Assembly: GCA_937625935.1 (NCBI GenBank) | Contig: OW569354.1 | Location: forward strand, 496,001 to 560,000 | Length of the DNA: 64,000 nucleotides | Reading direction: 5' to 3' | From: Tetramitus jugosus | Taxonomy: Eukaryota; Heterolobosea; Eutetramitea; Acrasida; Vahlkampfiidae | Notes under the pieces: generated by a model | Told to the model about the DNA's origin: nothing | The model's database searches: none | What the model saw: only the letters and a program-made list of their open reading frames with translations | Program-made: the position numbers and the translations under genes | Part shown: piece by piece, positions 20,086 through 30,115 of the stretch | Numbering within the stretch: the first letter of the stretch is position 1 | Layout of the letters: every line of letters starts with the position of its first letter

Positions 20086-20542
20086 CTCATGTTTTGATCC
20101 TTTCGCTGCTCTGTTGAATAAAGTGCATAACATTTCTTTTTTTGGAGATGATCCGGGTTGTATTCCCCAATGAATCTTTCGAAACAATCAACGATCATTA
20201 TTTTGATTTAATAAGTGCAGTAATCATTTTCAATCCATGGGGCAAGAGGACCCCATGACGACACTCTGCAGCGCGATTTCTATGTACGGCTGTCTCCCCA
20301 TTTGTATAAATTATTGCAATGAACGGGACCTCGACGCGATCATTTTCTAAAAGAGATAGGCCTCGCTTCTTCTAGGTCAGAATGAGATGTTCTAGCAGAC
20401 CCCTTAGTCTTGTCACATGTTCTGAGTTATACCGTTAATCACCTGATCCAATAACCAGAAGCCTCTCAAAGAATAGTCTACAGCAGTACAAACACATCTA
20501 AACCAACATAACAACAATAATCCAGTTCGGTTAGGTATTATC
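20086..20542 (+). promoter_or_regulatory. Upstream region of RWP-RK copy 1
   Basis: Contains three blocks shared by all four copies: TGATCCTTTCGCTGCTCTG with AATAAAG and CATTTCTTTTTTTGG (20095-20145); CGATCATTTTCTAAAAGAG leading into an imperfect hairpin (about 20337-20374); and ATGTTCTGAGTTATACCGTT (20418-20437). A TATAAAT lies at 20305-20311, about 30-70 bp before the hairpin, so the hairpin may be in the transcribed leader. Confidence 0.5.
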
Positions 20543-21262
20543 ATGACTGAAGCCATTCTATTTAGTGACAAATTAACTGGAATTTCTCTACAAGTAACTG
20601 CGGTAGATCAGCCGCGACGAGCCACTGAACCGCAGCTCGGATCTCCAGAAAGCGATTCCTATCCGATGATCCACCTCCCTCGGATTGTAACTCGACCACA
20701 AGTTTCTTGCTCTCGTGCCATTGATCCATCAAAGCCAACATCCTTCCGCAACACCATCCAAATCTCAAGGTCTGACATGGAGAAGTACTTCAATTGTCCT
20801 CAGCGTTTGGCTGCTCAAAAGTTGGGTGTTTCCGTGTCAACTCTCAAGAGACGATTCTATCAATTGAAAATGGGTCGATGGCCTTGTCAGTTGACACAAG
20901 ACAGAAGGAGAAGAAGTGTGTGGCACTTGGTGAATGAAGTGGAGCCAAAGAGTGAAAAGGAACTGTGTCCAAACACTGTTCAAACACTGACTCGTCTCTT
21001 CTCAATGAACCTCCAAGAGCAACAAATGTTGGCCACTCAAAATCTATCATCACAAAGAAATCTCTCAATCAACGGAAGTGAACCTCCAAACTTCAAGTTC
21101 ATGCGATATGTGCCAAGCAGTGAAACTATGACCAAACCTGTGACAACCACCAATGGAATTCGAAAGAAGCACAGAAGATTTTTGAGAATAGATGGATCTG
21201 CAAAAGGGGAAGCCAACGGAACGAAGCAAAATCATTCTGGAACTACCTTCTCAGGCAATTAG
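20543..21262 (+). CDS. RWP-RK-like protein, array copy 1
   Basis: 239 residues, no intron. Residues about 75-125 (ISRSDMEKYFNCPQRLAAQKLGVSVSTLKRRFYQLKMGRWP) match the RWP-RK DNA-binding helix pattern: a helix, AAxxLGVSxxxLKxxxR, then RWP at 112-114. The following residues are CQL instead of the plant-type YRK. RWP-RK proteins are transcription factors (plant NLP/RKD; also found in protists). The variable N-terminus carries the PMIHLPRIVTRPQ module, shared with copy 3. The C-terminal half is basic with NLSINGSEPPNFKF, shared with copy 4. It probably acts in the nucleus; targets are unknown. Confidence 0.8.
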   Translation: MTEAILFSDKLTGISLQVTAVDQPRRATEPQLGSPESDSYPMIHLPRIVTRPQVSCSRAIDPSKPTSFRNTIQISRSDMEKYFNCPQRLAAQKLGVSVSTLKRRFYQLKMGRWPCQLTQDRRRRSVWHLVNEVEPKSEKELCPNTVQTLTRLFSMNLQEQQMLATQNLSSQRNLSINGSEPPNFKFMRYVPSSETMTKPVTTTNGIRKKHRRFLRIDGSAKGEANGTKQNHSGTTFSGN

Positions 21263-21934
21263 AACCAGTGCGAAGAAGGACATCAAATCTACCAGAGTTC
21301 AAGTGCATGTTCTTATGGCTCAGCTGAAGAAGGCTTGTAGAACAACTCTGAACCATTTGTACACTACCTTATTACTATCGGCATCGTTCAACTTTGATTG
21401 TCGGCTGCGGACGAACACGGTTCTTCGATAATATTGCACCATTCACACTAGAAATGAAGGAGCTTCCAAGGTTATCAACCTTTGAATCTCGACAATGTAA
21501 ATACAACAAAAGAATTATTCAAACATCACCTCTTTGCTAGATTTAGAATTGCTTCTTATGTATGATTGAATGCAATCTCTCACCAATCAGAAGAGCTCCA
21601 TGCACCACCGGGACGTTCCATTCCACAACGAGAATGCACGACACCAACATAAATTCTCATCGGTTTGCACCAACATTCTTATGCTTGTTTTGTGTTGCGT
21701 TAAGGAGCCTGGGGGAGATTTACACCGTATCAAAAATAATCCATTTCTATTCGACACGACTTTCTGTAATTTTTGAGTTCGCGATAATCTGGCAGTATAT
21801 TTCATCGCTTTTGCTATCGGAAAAATGTGAAAGGGTTTCGCCTCCAAAACAGTTTAGTTGGACTGCTTTTCAAGTTGGCTGCTGTTCACATTAGTTTGGA
21901 CAAATTCAACTGCATTTAATTACAAACGTCAGCG
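21263..21934. other. Spacer between RWP-RK copies 1 and 2
   Basis: The part 21320-21560 is a diverged duplicate of 23345-23560 (shared CGACAATGTAAATACAACA and TTATTCAAACATCACCTCT), so it is the 3' flank of the duplicated unit. Short ORFs here differ between duplicates and are probably not genes. Confidence 0.5.
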
Positions 21935-22560
21935 GTCTATTGGAGGGGACTCCCCTTTTTAAACAGGAGCAACTGAACCCACTCCAGATCGAAGCAAAAT
22001 TAATCTTGCCAGCCCGAACACATTGCCGATCTCTATTTTTCCATGGGAGATTCGTCAGTGATGAGTGATAGTTAAGTCATGGATGAAAATGGTCATGTGT
22101 TGATCCTTTCGCTGCTCTGTCGAATAAAGCTCAGAACATTTCTTTTTTTGGTCTCCGGACGTTGTATGACACAAATGAATCTCCAGACACATCACCTACC
22201 AGTGACGAGAATTGTTAAGTTGAGCGATGATTGAAACAATACATGGGGAAAGCTTGTGGTTCTCCAAGGGTGACACCCCTACCAACACACCAACACACGA
22301 CTTCTATGTAGTGTTCCCTTTGTATAAAAGGTGTAATGATAGGGAACTCGGCGCGATCGTTTTCTAAAAGAGAGAGTTCTCGCTGCTTCTAGGTGAGCCT
22401 GACATGCCCGATGTTCACTTGCATCCCTTAGTGTTGACATGTTCAGAGTTATACCGTTGAGTAGCAGATCCAATAACGAGAAGACTGTTAGGACTTTTGT
22501 CACATTAAACACATCTAAACCAATAACTACAATCCAGTACTCCCCCTGTTAGGTATTATC
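21935..22560. repeat. Upstream duplication, partner at 25618-26262
   Basis: The 5' flanks of copies 2 and 3 are almost the same sequence for about 620 bp, from GGTCTATTGGAGGGGAC to the start codon, with small indels. It contains the conserved TGATCCTTTCGCTGCTCTG block (22101-22119), TATAAAA at 22323-22329, the CGATCGTTTTCTAAAAGAG hairpin region (22364-22392) and GAGTTATACCGTTGA. The strong similarity marks a recent segmental duplication. Confidence 0.75.
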
Positions 22561-23277
22561 ATGACAGAAGCCATACTACCAAGTGCCAAATTAACGGAAA
22601 TTTCTCTACAAGCCTCTGTGATATTTCATAAGCAACGAGCCACTGAACCACAGCTTGACTCTGCAGAAAATGATTTCCCTCGGGCAGGAAGTCAAATTCC
22701 AGTCTCTTGTTCTCGTGCCATTGACCCATCAAAGCCAACATCCTTCCGCAACACCATCCAAATCTCAAGGTCTGACATGGAGAAGTACTTCAATTGTCCT
22801 CAGCGTTTGGCTGCTCAAAAGTTGGGTGTTTCCGTGTCAACTCTCAAGAGAAGGTTCTATCAATTGAAAATGGGTCGATGGCCTTGTCAGTTGACACAAG
22901 ACAGAAGGAGAAGAAGTGTGTGGCACTTGGTGAATGAAGTGGAGCCAAAGAGTGAAAAGGAATTGTGTCCAAACACTGTTCAAACACTGACTCGTCTCTT
23001 CTCAATGAACCTCCAAGAGCAACAACTGTTGGCCACTCAAAATCTATCATCACAAAGAAATCTCTCAAGCAATGGGAGTGAACCTCCTCCTCTGAAGTTC
23101 ATGCGATATGTGCCAAGCAGTGAAACCATGACCAAACCTGTGACAAACACCAATGGGATTCGAAAGAAGCACAGAAGGTTTTTGAGATTAGACGCTGGCA
23201 TCAGCGATGGATCTCGAAAAGGAGATGCCAACGGAACCAGACACAACCATTCTGGAACTACTTTCTCAGGCAATTGA
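22561..23277 (+). CDS. RWP-RK-like protein, array copy 2
   Basis: 238 residues with the same RWP-RK-type core as copy 1 (RWP at 106-108, followed by CQL). Its N-terminal module is DSAENDFPRAGSQIP, as in copy 4, while its C-terminal module SSNGSEPPPLKF and LDAG.SDGSRKGDANG matches copy 3. The core is almost invariant among copies, which suggests purifying selection or gene conversion. All four copies keep an open frame, so the family is likely expressed. The predicted role is DNA binding. Confidence 0.8.
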   Translation: MTEAILPSAKLTEISLQASVIFHKQRATEPQLDSAENDFPRAGSQIPVSCSRAIDPSKPTSFRNTIQISRSDMEKYFNCPQRLAAQKLGVSVSTLKRRFYQLKMGRWPCQLTQDRRRRSVWHLVNEVEPKSEKELCPNTVQTLTRLFSMNLQEQQLLATQNLSSQRNLSSNGSEPPPLKFMRYVPSSETMTKPVTNTNGIRKKHRRFLRLDAGISDGSRKGDANGTRHNHSGTTFSGN

Positions 23278-23672
23278 AACACTTTGAAGTTGTTGGCATT
23301 CACTATATCATTTGTTCAATGCATCCACTAGGAACCCTTTCTGCTGAAGAAGACTTATAGAACAGCTCTGGACTACTTGTACACTACATTACTATTATCG
23401 GCATCACTCAACTGTCACTAGAAACTGTAACTCTATCTAGAAAATATTGTCCCTTACACCCGTACCAGAAATGAAGGAGCTTTCAACGTTGTCAATATTT
23501 GAATCTCGACAATGTAAATACAACAGAATTATTCAAACATCACCTCTCATCGGTTTGCACCAATGCTCTTAAGTTTGTTGTGTTGGGCTAAGGCATCATG
23601 GAGAAGATTACTCCATGGATCGATCCTGCAGACAAATACGGTGCTGTTGGCGTTAGGTTCACTAATAGTATT
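23278..23672. other. 3' flank of RWP-RK copy 2
   Basis: Carries the flank sequence also seen after copy 1, then runs into the decayed minus-strand gene. Nothing coding is supported. Confidence 0.4.
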
Positions 23673-25432
23673 TTAGTATTGTGTATCTCTGAATTGAGAG
23701 CACCAGGAAACGATGCCAGGAAACTCATGGATTGGTTTCTCCCGTTTCTTGTAGTGGTTAGGACTGTACCAGATCAATAATCGAGGAACGATGGCTTCTT
23801 GTATCACAGCCTCACCATAGTTCAGTTCCCATACTTCCATTTGGTCGGTCACTCTTCCAACATACTGTACGGCAAGAGCATATTCAGAGGCTTCTGAACC
23901 ATCAAGTGCCTTTACTCTTATCCAATCAAAGTATTTTGATGAATTCATTCTGGGGGATGCAAGTCCCGGAAAGAGATTACCATGGAATTGTGGATGAAAA
24001 AGACCCATTTTGTCCAAGTATACATCTGGATTCTTCATGTTACGTTTTGCTTTGACCTCTGTTGTTGAATCAAAATAATGTGGGTTAGAGACATTCTAAT
24101 CTGACCAGTATGCAAGTTATGATACGAACGTTCATACACATCTTCTGAGCTTTTATCCACAGAAAGGAACGCATACATTTTGCTTCACTTCCAAATGCAT
24201 CCTCGCTGTTTGGTACTATTGTTGAACCAGAGCAACTGATTAACCTTTTCATCTGACAGTAAACCAAGATCGTCTGCCCGAAGAGAGCGATTTTTCAACC
24301 ACCGTTTTAGATGATTAATATGGGGTGTATCACATAATTCATCATGGAGGTCTTTAAGCTCCCTCCCAGATCGTAGCATCTGTTGGTCATAGAACAAACA
24401 GGAGAATGGGGCAAAACAGCCTTCTTTGTAAGCATTCGCACTCCACAAAATATATCTCAATAAAGGCTCCTCATACTTGAGGTAGTGTCTCAACAATGAA
24501 TATACACTTCAATGCATTGATAAATCCAGGTCGATAACCCAAAGTACTTTGAATTCGACATTTGTATCTCTGATCGTACCGACTGAACAATGCTAGAGAG
24601 AACTCCTCGAGTAGGAAAGTTTCGTATCTCATCGAATATGGTACAGAAATGAGAGTACTGTTTGAAGACTGCACGAGTTGCACTTTGGAGCAACATGGAC
24701 GAACCAAAATCATTTCTGTCTTGGTTCATTTGTATGGCTACTCTCAAAAGAGACTTGGAATCACTTTCATCAACGTTAATCCCCTTTTCGTCTGCTTGTT
24801 CCTCGAGCTTTTCCTTCTTCGGGTTCTCATGGTCGAATGGAGAGTCATCATTCAACCTCGAAGGTTGAAAGACTTGCACATGCACAGAATTATCATCAAT
24901 CTTCTTATTGAGATACTCGCTGGCACTCCCAGATCCAACCTCACATATACAACAATTGCACTGTTTTGTCAATATATCTCGCGCCAAAAAAATTGGGAAA
25001 TAATTGTAAAGCATTCAACGACAAAAGAATATGAACACATTGTTGGTTATTCTCAGAATGAACAAGTTCCAAATCTCCAGTCATTTCCTCTTGTGTCATG
25101 ACGACACAATGGCGTACGCCTTGGACCTGTTGTTCGATCAACAATTGTTCGCTTTCATTTCAATCATTTTCTGATTGGAAATAATGTTGGACTTCATGGA
25201 CCTGAAATGGTTCGTCTGAACACAGAATCTTCTCAATGCACACAGAAGTGCTGTCGTTCTGTTTTGTCATCTTTTTTTCAGGTGCAAAAGTCCACCAGAT
25301 TTCACACAAATACTCCTCGGTTACAGTTCGTTGCACATCTGATATATAGAGCAGTATACCGAGTGTTTGTCGGGGTGTGTGAAATTTGGGGTTGCTCATT
25401 GCTGTTGTTGTTGTTGATATGGTAACTGCCAT
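23673..25432 (-). pseudogene. Frameshifted gene of unknown family inside the RWP-RK array
   Basis: Reading the minus strand, an ORF from 25432 (starting MAVTISTTTTAMSNP) meets one TGA at 25160-25162 and continues in the same frame to 24941. There the reading shifts (LFPNFFGARYIDK versus LFPIFLARDILTK in the next frame) and runs to 24490. It shifts again near 24490 (EVYIHC stop, versus RHYLKYEEPLLRYIL) to 24185, and a last ORF spans 24038-23673 (KYFDWIRVKALDG). No GT-AG pair removes these breaks neatly. I see a once-long gene of about 550 residues, now broken. No domain recognised. It has no counterpart in the other array spacers. Confidence 0.5.
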
Positions 25433-25617
25433 TAACCGCTTTTGATTGGATTACTCGTAAATGACCGGTTGCGACAATCTACGCTTTTTCTAGAATCGTT
25501 AAATTTTTTCCAACTGCCATAGAGGGCCTCATTCAACAAATGAAACACCATCAATCATGGAACTTCCAGTATCGTCAGAGCTTGCTTCTACTGCTACCTG
25601 CGAAAGTTGATAGCCTG

Positions 25618-26262
25618 GTCTATTGGAGGGGACCCACTTTTTAAACAGGAGCAACTGAATCCACTCCAGATCGAAGCAACATTAATCTTACCTTTGTTTC
25701 TTCCAGCCCGAACACTTGGAATCACATTGCCGACCTCTATTTTGCTGCATGGGAGATGAAACTTCCACGTGGTGATTCGTCAGTGATGAATGATAGCTAA
25801 GTCATGGATGAAAATGGTCATGTGTTGATCCTTTCGCTGCTCTGTCGAATAAAGCTCAGAACATTTCTTTTTTTGGTCTCCGGACGTTGTATGACACAAA
25901 TGAATCTCCAGACACATCACCTACCAGTGACGAGAATTGTTAAGTTGAGCGATGATTGAAACGCTCCATGGGGAAAGCTAGGCGTGGTTCTCCAAGGGTG
26001 ACACCCCTACCAACACATGAACACGACTTCTATGTTCGGCAGTGCCCCCATTTGTATAAAAGGTGTAATGATAGGGAACTCGGCGCGATCGTTTTCTAAA
26101 AGAGAGAGTCTCGCTGCTTCTAGTATCCCTTAGTGTTGACATGTTCTGAGTTATACCGTTGATCACCATAAGATCCAATAACCAGAAGACTGTTAGGATA
26201 CTTTGTCACAGTAAACACATCCAAACTAATAACAACAATCCAGTACTCAATTAGATATTATC
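25618..26262 (+). promoter_or_regulatory. Upstream region of RWP-RK copy 3
   Basis: Partner of the duplication at 21935-22560. Contains the CCTTTCGCTGCTCTG block near 25830, TATAAAA at 26055-26061, GCGCGATCGTTTTCTAAAAG and its imperfect hairpin (26083-26123), and TTCTGAGTTATACCGTTGAT near 26143. Confidence 0.5.
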
Positions 26263-26967
26263 ATGACAGAAACCATACTTCCAAACGCAAAACAAGCCAC
26301 TGTGATAGATCAACAGCAACGAGCCGCTGAACCACGGCTCGGAGCCCCAGAAAGCGATTCCTATCCGATGATCCACCTCCCTCGGATTGTAACTCGACCA
26401 CAAGTTTCTTGCTCTCGTGCCATTGACCCATCAAAGCCAACATCCTTCCGCAACACAATTCAAATCTCAAGGTCTGACATGCAGAAGTACTTCAATTGTC
26501 CACAGCGTTTGGCTGCTCAAAAGTTGGGTGTTTCTATGTCGACTCTCAAGAGAAGATTCTATCAATTGAAAATGGGTCGATGGCCTTGTCAGTTGACACA
26601 AGACAGAAGGAGAAGAAGTGTGTGGCACTTGGTGAATGAAGTGGAGCCAAAGAGTGAAAAGGAATTGTGTCCAAACACTGTTCAAACACTGACTCGTCTC
26701 TTTTCAATGAACCTCCAAGAGCAACAACAGTTGGCCACTCAAATTCTATCATCACAAAGAAGTCTCTCAAGCAATGGGAGTGAACCTCCTCCTCTCAAGT
26801 TCATGCGATATGTGCCAAGCAGTGAAACCATGACCAAACCTGTGACAAACACCAATGGAATTCGAAAGAAGCACAGAAGGTTTTTGAGGTTAGATGCTGG
26901 CACCAGCGATGGATCTCGAAAAGGAGATGCCAACGGAACGAGACAAAACCATTCTGGAACTGCCTAG
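26263..26967 (+). CDS. RWP-RK-like protein, array copy 3
   Basis: 234 residues. The N-terminus is shortened and carries the PMIHLPRIVTRPQ module of copy 1, whereas the C-terminus (SSNGSEPPPLKF, LDAGTSDGSRKG) is that of copy 2. The core reads DMQKYFNCPQRLAAQKLGVSMSTL..GRWPCQ, with a Q and an M replacing E and V. The ORF ends earlier than in the other copies (GTA then stop). Same inferred nuclear DNA-binding role. Confidence 0.8.
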   Translation: MTETILPNAKQATVIDQQQRAAEPRLGAPESDSYPMIHLPRIVTRPQVSCSRAIDPSKPTSFRNTIQISRSDMQKYFNCPQRLAAQKLGVSMSTLKRRFYQLKMGRWPCQLTQDRRRRSVWHLVNEVEPKSEKELCPNTVQTLTRLFSMNLQEQQQLATQILSSQRSLSSNGSEPPPLKFMRYVPSSETMTKPVTNTNGIRKKHRRFLRLDAGTSDGSRKGDANGTRQNHSGTA

Positions 26968-28194
26968 GTCAGTTCACTTTCTCAAGAAAGCTTGAAGAAT
27001 GTTCTAGGCCATTTGTACACTATTGGCATCAACCAACTTCAAATTGTACGATACTATTGTCCCATAAAACAATAATAGAAACGACAAACCTCCAAGGTTA
27101 ACCAGATTAACATCCCGACAACCTGAATAAAAATGCTTTAAGCGCTATTGTTTTCATCTGACATCCTTTGCTAGTTTGACTCGAGACGTTCTTACAAGAC
27201 TGCGTATCCCCTTGAATTAGACGCAATCGAACTTCTCACAACTCGTATGAGATGTACCTTAACAAAGCGTACTTCTCAGTGATTATGTTCTTATGTCTAA
27301 ACTTGTTGCCACGAACAAGCGGTGGCAAGTGGCTGAAGAATTTGTTGGTTCTGATCATACTTCACTGTCATACATACAATCCACCCGGAGTGAGCGATAT
27401 ATCATCGATTTATGAAATGTGATCAACACTGAGCTCCGAGTATGCCAGCCAACACACACTGAATAGTTTGGTTTTGCTTCAGTTCGGTAATAGTGTCCAG
27501 GACAGTGTAGATATCCTTGGACAAGAATGGGTTATGCTGTGTTCTTTCAAACTGTGACAGAACACCTACGTGTGGATAATCTCAGTGCTTGCCATTCATC
27601 ATTTCAACTACGGTCGTAGATCAGATACAGCTCATTCAGGGCGCCAAATTACTTACTCCACATGATAGCAAATCTAATACTATCAATCATGAAGCAATTG
27701 GGACAATCAAAGTTGGCCAATGCATCGTGATGCTCATATCCACACAGCATACTATTTGAGGTCGGTGGGTTTGAGGGATTCAATTCCCTTTATCGGTTGG
27801 ACGCTACTTTTGTTGGAAAGCTAAAGTTCCATCAACCGTTCTCATCCCAAAGGAGTGCAAGGTAGAAGTACCCGAAAAGTGACCCATCAAATACTCCTTC
27901 AGCAAGGACAATAAGGGAACCCAACAAATACCCTTCCAACGCTGCCTGTCATGCACATGTTGATGCCTGGTCCACTGGAGCGTACACGTTGGACCAAATT
28001 AACATTCCCACCCGAGAAACATAAATCTTTCCTTGTTTTTCCTGCATACCGAATGTTGTGTGTTGGCTAGAATGACAGAAGAATTTCATTACTCAGCTGC
28101 CGAACTAGATTTTGGCTGCATGGGATAGGAAACCTCCACGTGGCAATTCAATCATTCACTATCGATGCGAATGATAACTAGTTTATTCAACCCA
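26968..28194. other. Long spacer between RWP-RK copies 3 and 4
   Basis: About 1.2 kb without a supported gene. The part 27290-27420 is a duplicate of 29570-29700 (shared GGTGGCAAGTGG/GAGTGGCAAGTGG, GAATTTGTTGGTTCT and GAACGATATATC/GAGCGATATATC). The part 27660-27930 duplicates 19430-19700. It is therefore a mosaic of array flanks. Confidence 0.5.
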
Positions 28195-28623
28195 CCGGAC
28201 TCCCGTGAATGAAAATGCTCATGTTTCGATGCTTCCGCTGTTTTTTGTCGAATAAAGCCAGAACAATTCTTTTTTTGGTCGTGATACGCGTTGTATTGAA
28301 CAATTGAATCTCGAACACATCACCTGCCAGTGGGAGAATTGTTAAGTAACGTGATGATTGAAACGATTCCCCATGAAAGCTCCAAGGGTGACCCCATTCA
28401 ATTTCCATGTATGGTTGTCTCCATTGGAATGACAGGAACACGGGGCGATTGTTTTCTAAAAGAGCGAGTTTCGCTCTTTCAAGGCCAGGCTGCCATCTCT
28501 TAAGTCTTGACATGTTTCAGAGTTATACCGTTGATCAACAGAAGATCCAATAACGAGCAAACTAGCAAGAAATATTTCGTAAACACAAAATAAACTACTA
28601 ACAATCCAGGCCAGTTATTCATC
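28195..28623 (+). promoter_or_regulatory. Upstream region of RWP-RK copy 4 (TATA box missing)
   Basis: Shares the blocks of the other copies but in diverged form. The stretch corresponding to TTTGTATAAAAGGTGT in copies 2 and 3 is absent. The leader hairpin is perfect here: AAAGAGCGA, loop GTT, TCGCTCTTT at 28459-28479. CAGAGTTATACCGTTGATCA follows at 28517-28536. Confidence 0.5.
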
Positions 28624-29346
28624 ATGAAAGAAGCCATACTCCCAAGTGCTAAGCAAACCGAAACTGCTTTGTTGACAGCAGAGGTAGATCAGCAGCAACG
28701 AGCCACTGAACCACAGCTTGACTCTGCAGAAAACGATTTCCCTCGGGCAGGAAGTCAAATTCCAGTCTCTTGTTCTCGTGCCATTGACCCATCAAAGCCA
28801 ACATCCTTCCGCAACACCATCCAAATCTCAAGGTCTGACATGGAAAAGTACTTCAATTGTCCACAGCGTTTGGCTGCTCAAAAGTTGGGTGTTTCTGTGT
28901 CAACTCTCAAGAGACGATTCTATCAATTGAAAATGGGTCGATGGCCCTATCAGTTGACACAAGACAGAAGGAGAAGAAGTGTGTGGCACTTGGTGAATGA
29001 AGTGGAGCCAAAGAGTGAAAAGGAACTGTGTCCAAACACTGTTCAAACACTGACTCGTCTCTTTTCAATGAACCTCCAAGAGCAACAATTGTTGGCCACT
29101 CAAAATCTATCATCACAAAGAAATCTCTCAATCAACGGAAGTGAACCTCCAAACTTCAAGTTCATGCGATATGTGCCAATCAGTGAAACCATGACCAAAC
29201 CTGTGACAAACACCAATGGCATTCAAAAGAAGCCCAGAAGGTATTTGAGATTAAACCATAGCACAAGCACCAACAATGGATCTCGAAAAGGAGATGCCAA
29301 CGGAACGGGACAAAACCGTTCTGGAAATACTCTCTCTGGCAAGTAG
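28624..29346 (+). CDS. RWP-RK-like protein, array copy 4
   Basis: 240 residues, starting MKEAILPSAKQTE. The core carries GRWPYQL, closer to the classical RWPYRK than the RWPCQ of copies 1-3, so it may keep the ancestral state. The N-terminal module is that of copy 2 and the NLSINGSEPPNFKF module that of copy 1; the end (NHSTSTNNGSRKG) is its own. The open frame is intact although the promoter-like TATA found upstream of the other copies is missing. Confidence 0.8.
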   Translation: MKEAILPSAKQTETALLTAEVDQQQRATEPQLDSAENDFPRAGSQIPVSCSRAIDPSKPTSFRNTIQISRSDMEKYFNCPQRLAAQKLGVSVSTLKRRFYQLKMGRWPYQLTQDRRRRSVWHLVNEVEPKSEKELCPNTVQTLTRLFSMNLQEQQLLATQNLSSQRNLSINGSEPPNFKFMRYVPISETMTKPVTNTNGIQKKPRRYLRLNHSTSTNNGSRKGDANGTGQNRSGNTLSGK

Positions 29347-30115
29347 AAACGGCAGGTACTATTTGGAGATTTGAACAAAGCCACTAGAATGCACCAGGTC
29401 ATTTGTACATTACATTAATGTTCTGCATCGCACTTCAATTGTCACAGGCGACGACAAACACTGTAACTCTATAACATTGTACAATAAAAAGTAAACAATG
29501 TAGATTGTCGGTGGGATGATCTGTTGAAAACAATTTAGAATCCAGATCGCTTCTATACCTTTCCGTTAGTTATGGTTGCTTCTGGCTTATTGCCACGAGT
29601 AAACGAGTGGCAAGTGGTTGGAGAATTTGTTGGTTCTTATCATACACTTCACTGTCATACAATTCACCCAGAGTGAACGATATATCAGATATCCTTGAAT
29701 AAGAATCGGACTGGGTTAAATAGCGCTTGTACAACAAATTGCATGTCCGCTTGCAAAGCGGAGGCGTGAAGTTTCCGAAGAGTTAAAAGACGCTGTTACA
29801 AACGATTTTTGATCGCTTGCTGTCATGTGTTTAGTCGAACAGTTCACTCCACAGTCGAACATTCCTTTCGGCATGGAGGCTGCTCACAAGGTCTCACCTG
29901 CAAAGCACATGAGTTTATTTCATCACTTGAAATTGATCATCGATCGAATGAAACTTATTGAGATGAAGGGGATGACTTTGGTGGAGCAGTAACGGAATAA
30001 GGTTTTGTGTGATTGTCCAATCCTTTTCAAGTACGATTTGATTGACTAGACCATCAACCTGAAGCTCTCTTACTTCTCTTTGTGAGCATGGTGGAGGTTT
30101 GTTTTTCTATGTGAT
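29347..30115. other. Downstream flank of the RWP-RK array
   Basis: Contains the 29570-29700 duplicate and, near 29870-29930, a remnant of the decayed gene at 18825-19259 (GCAAAGCACATGAGTTTATTTCAT). No intact gene. Confidence 0.5.
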
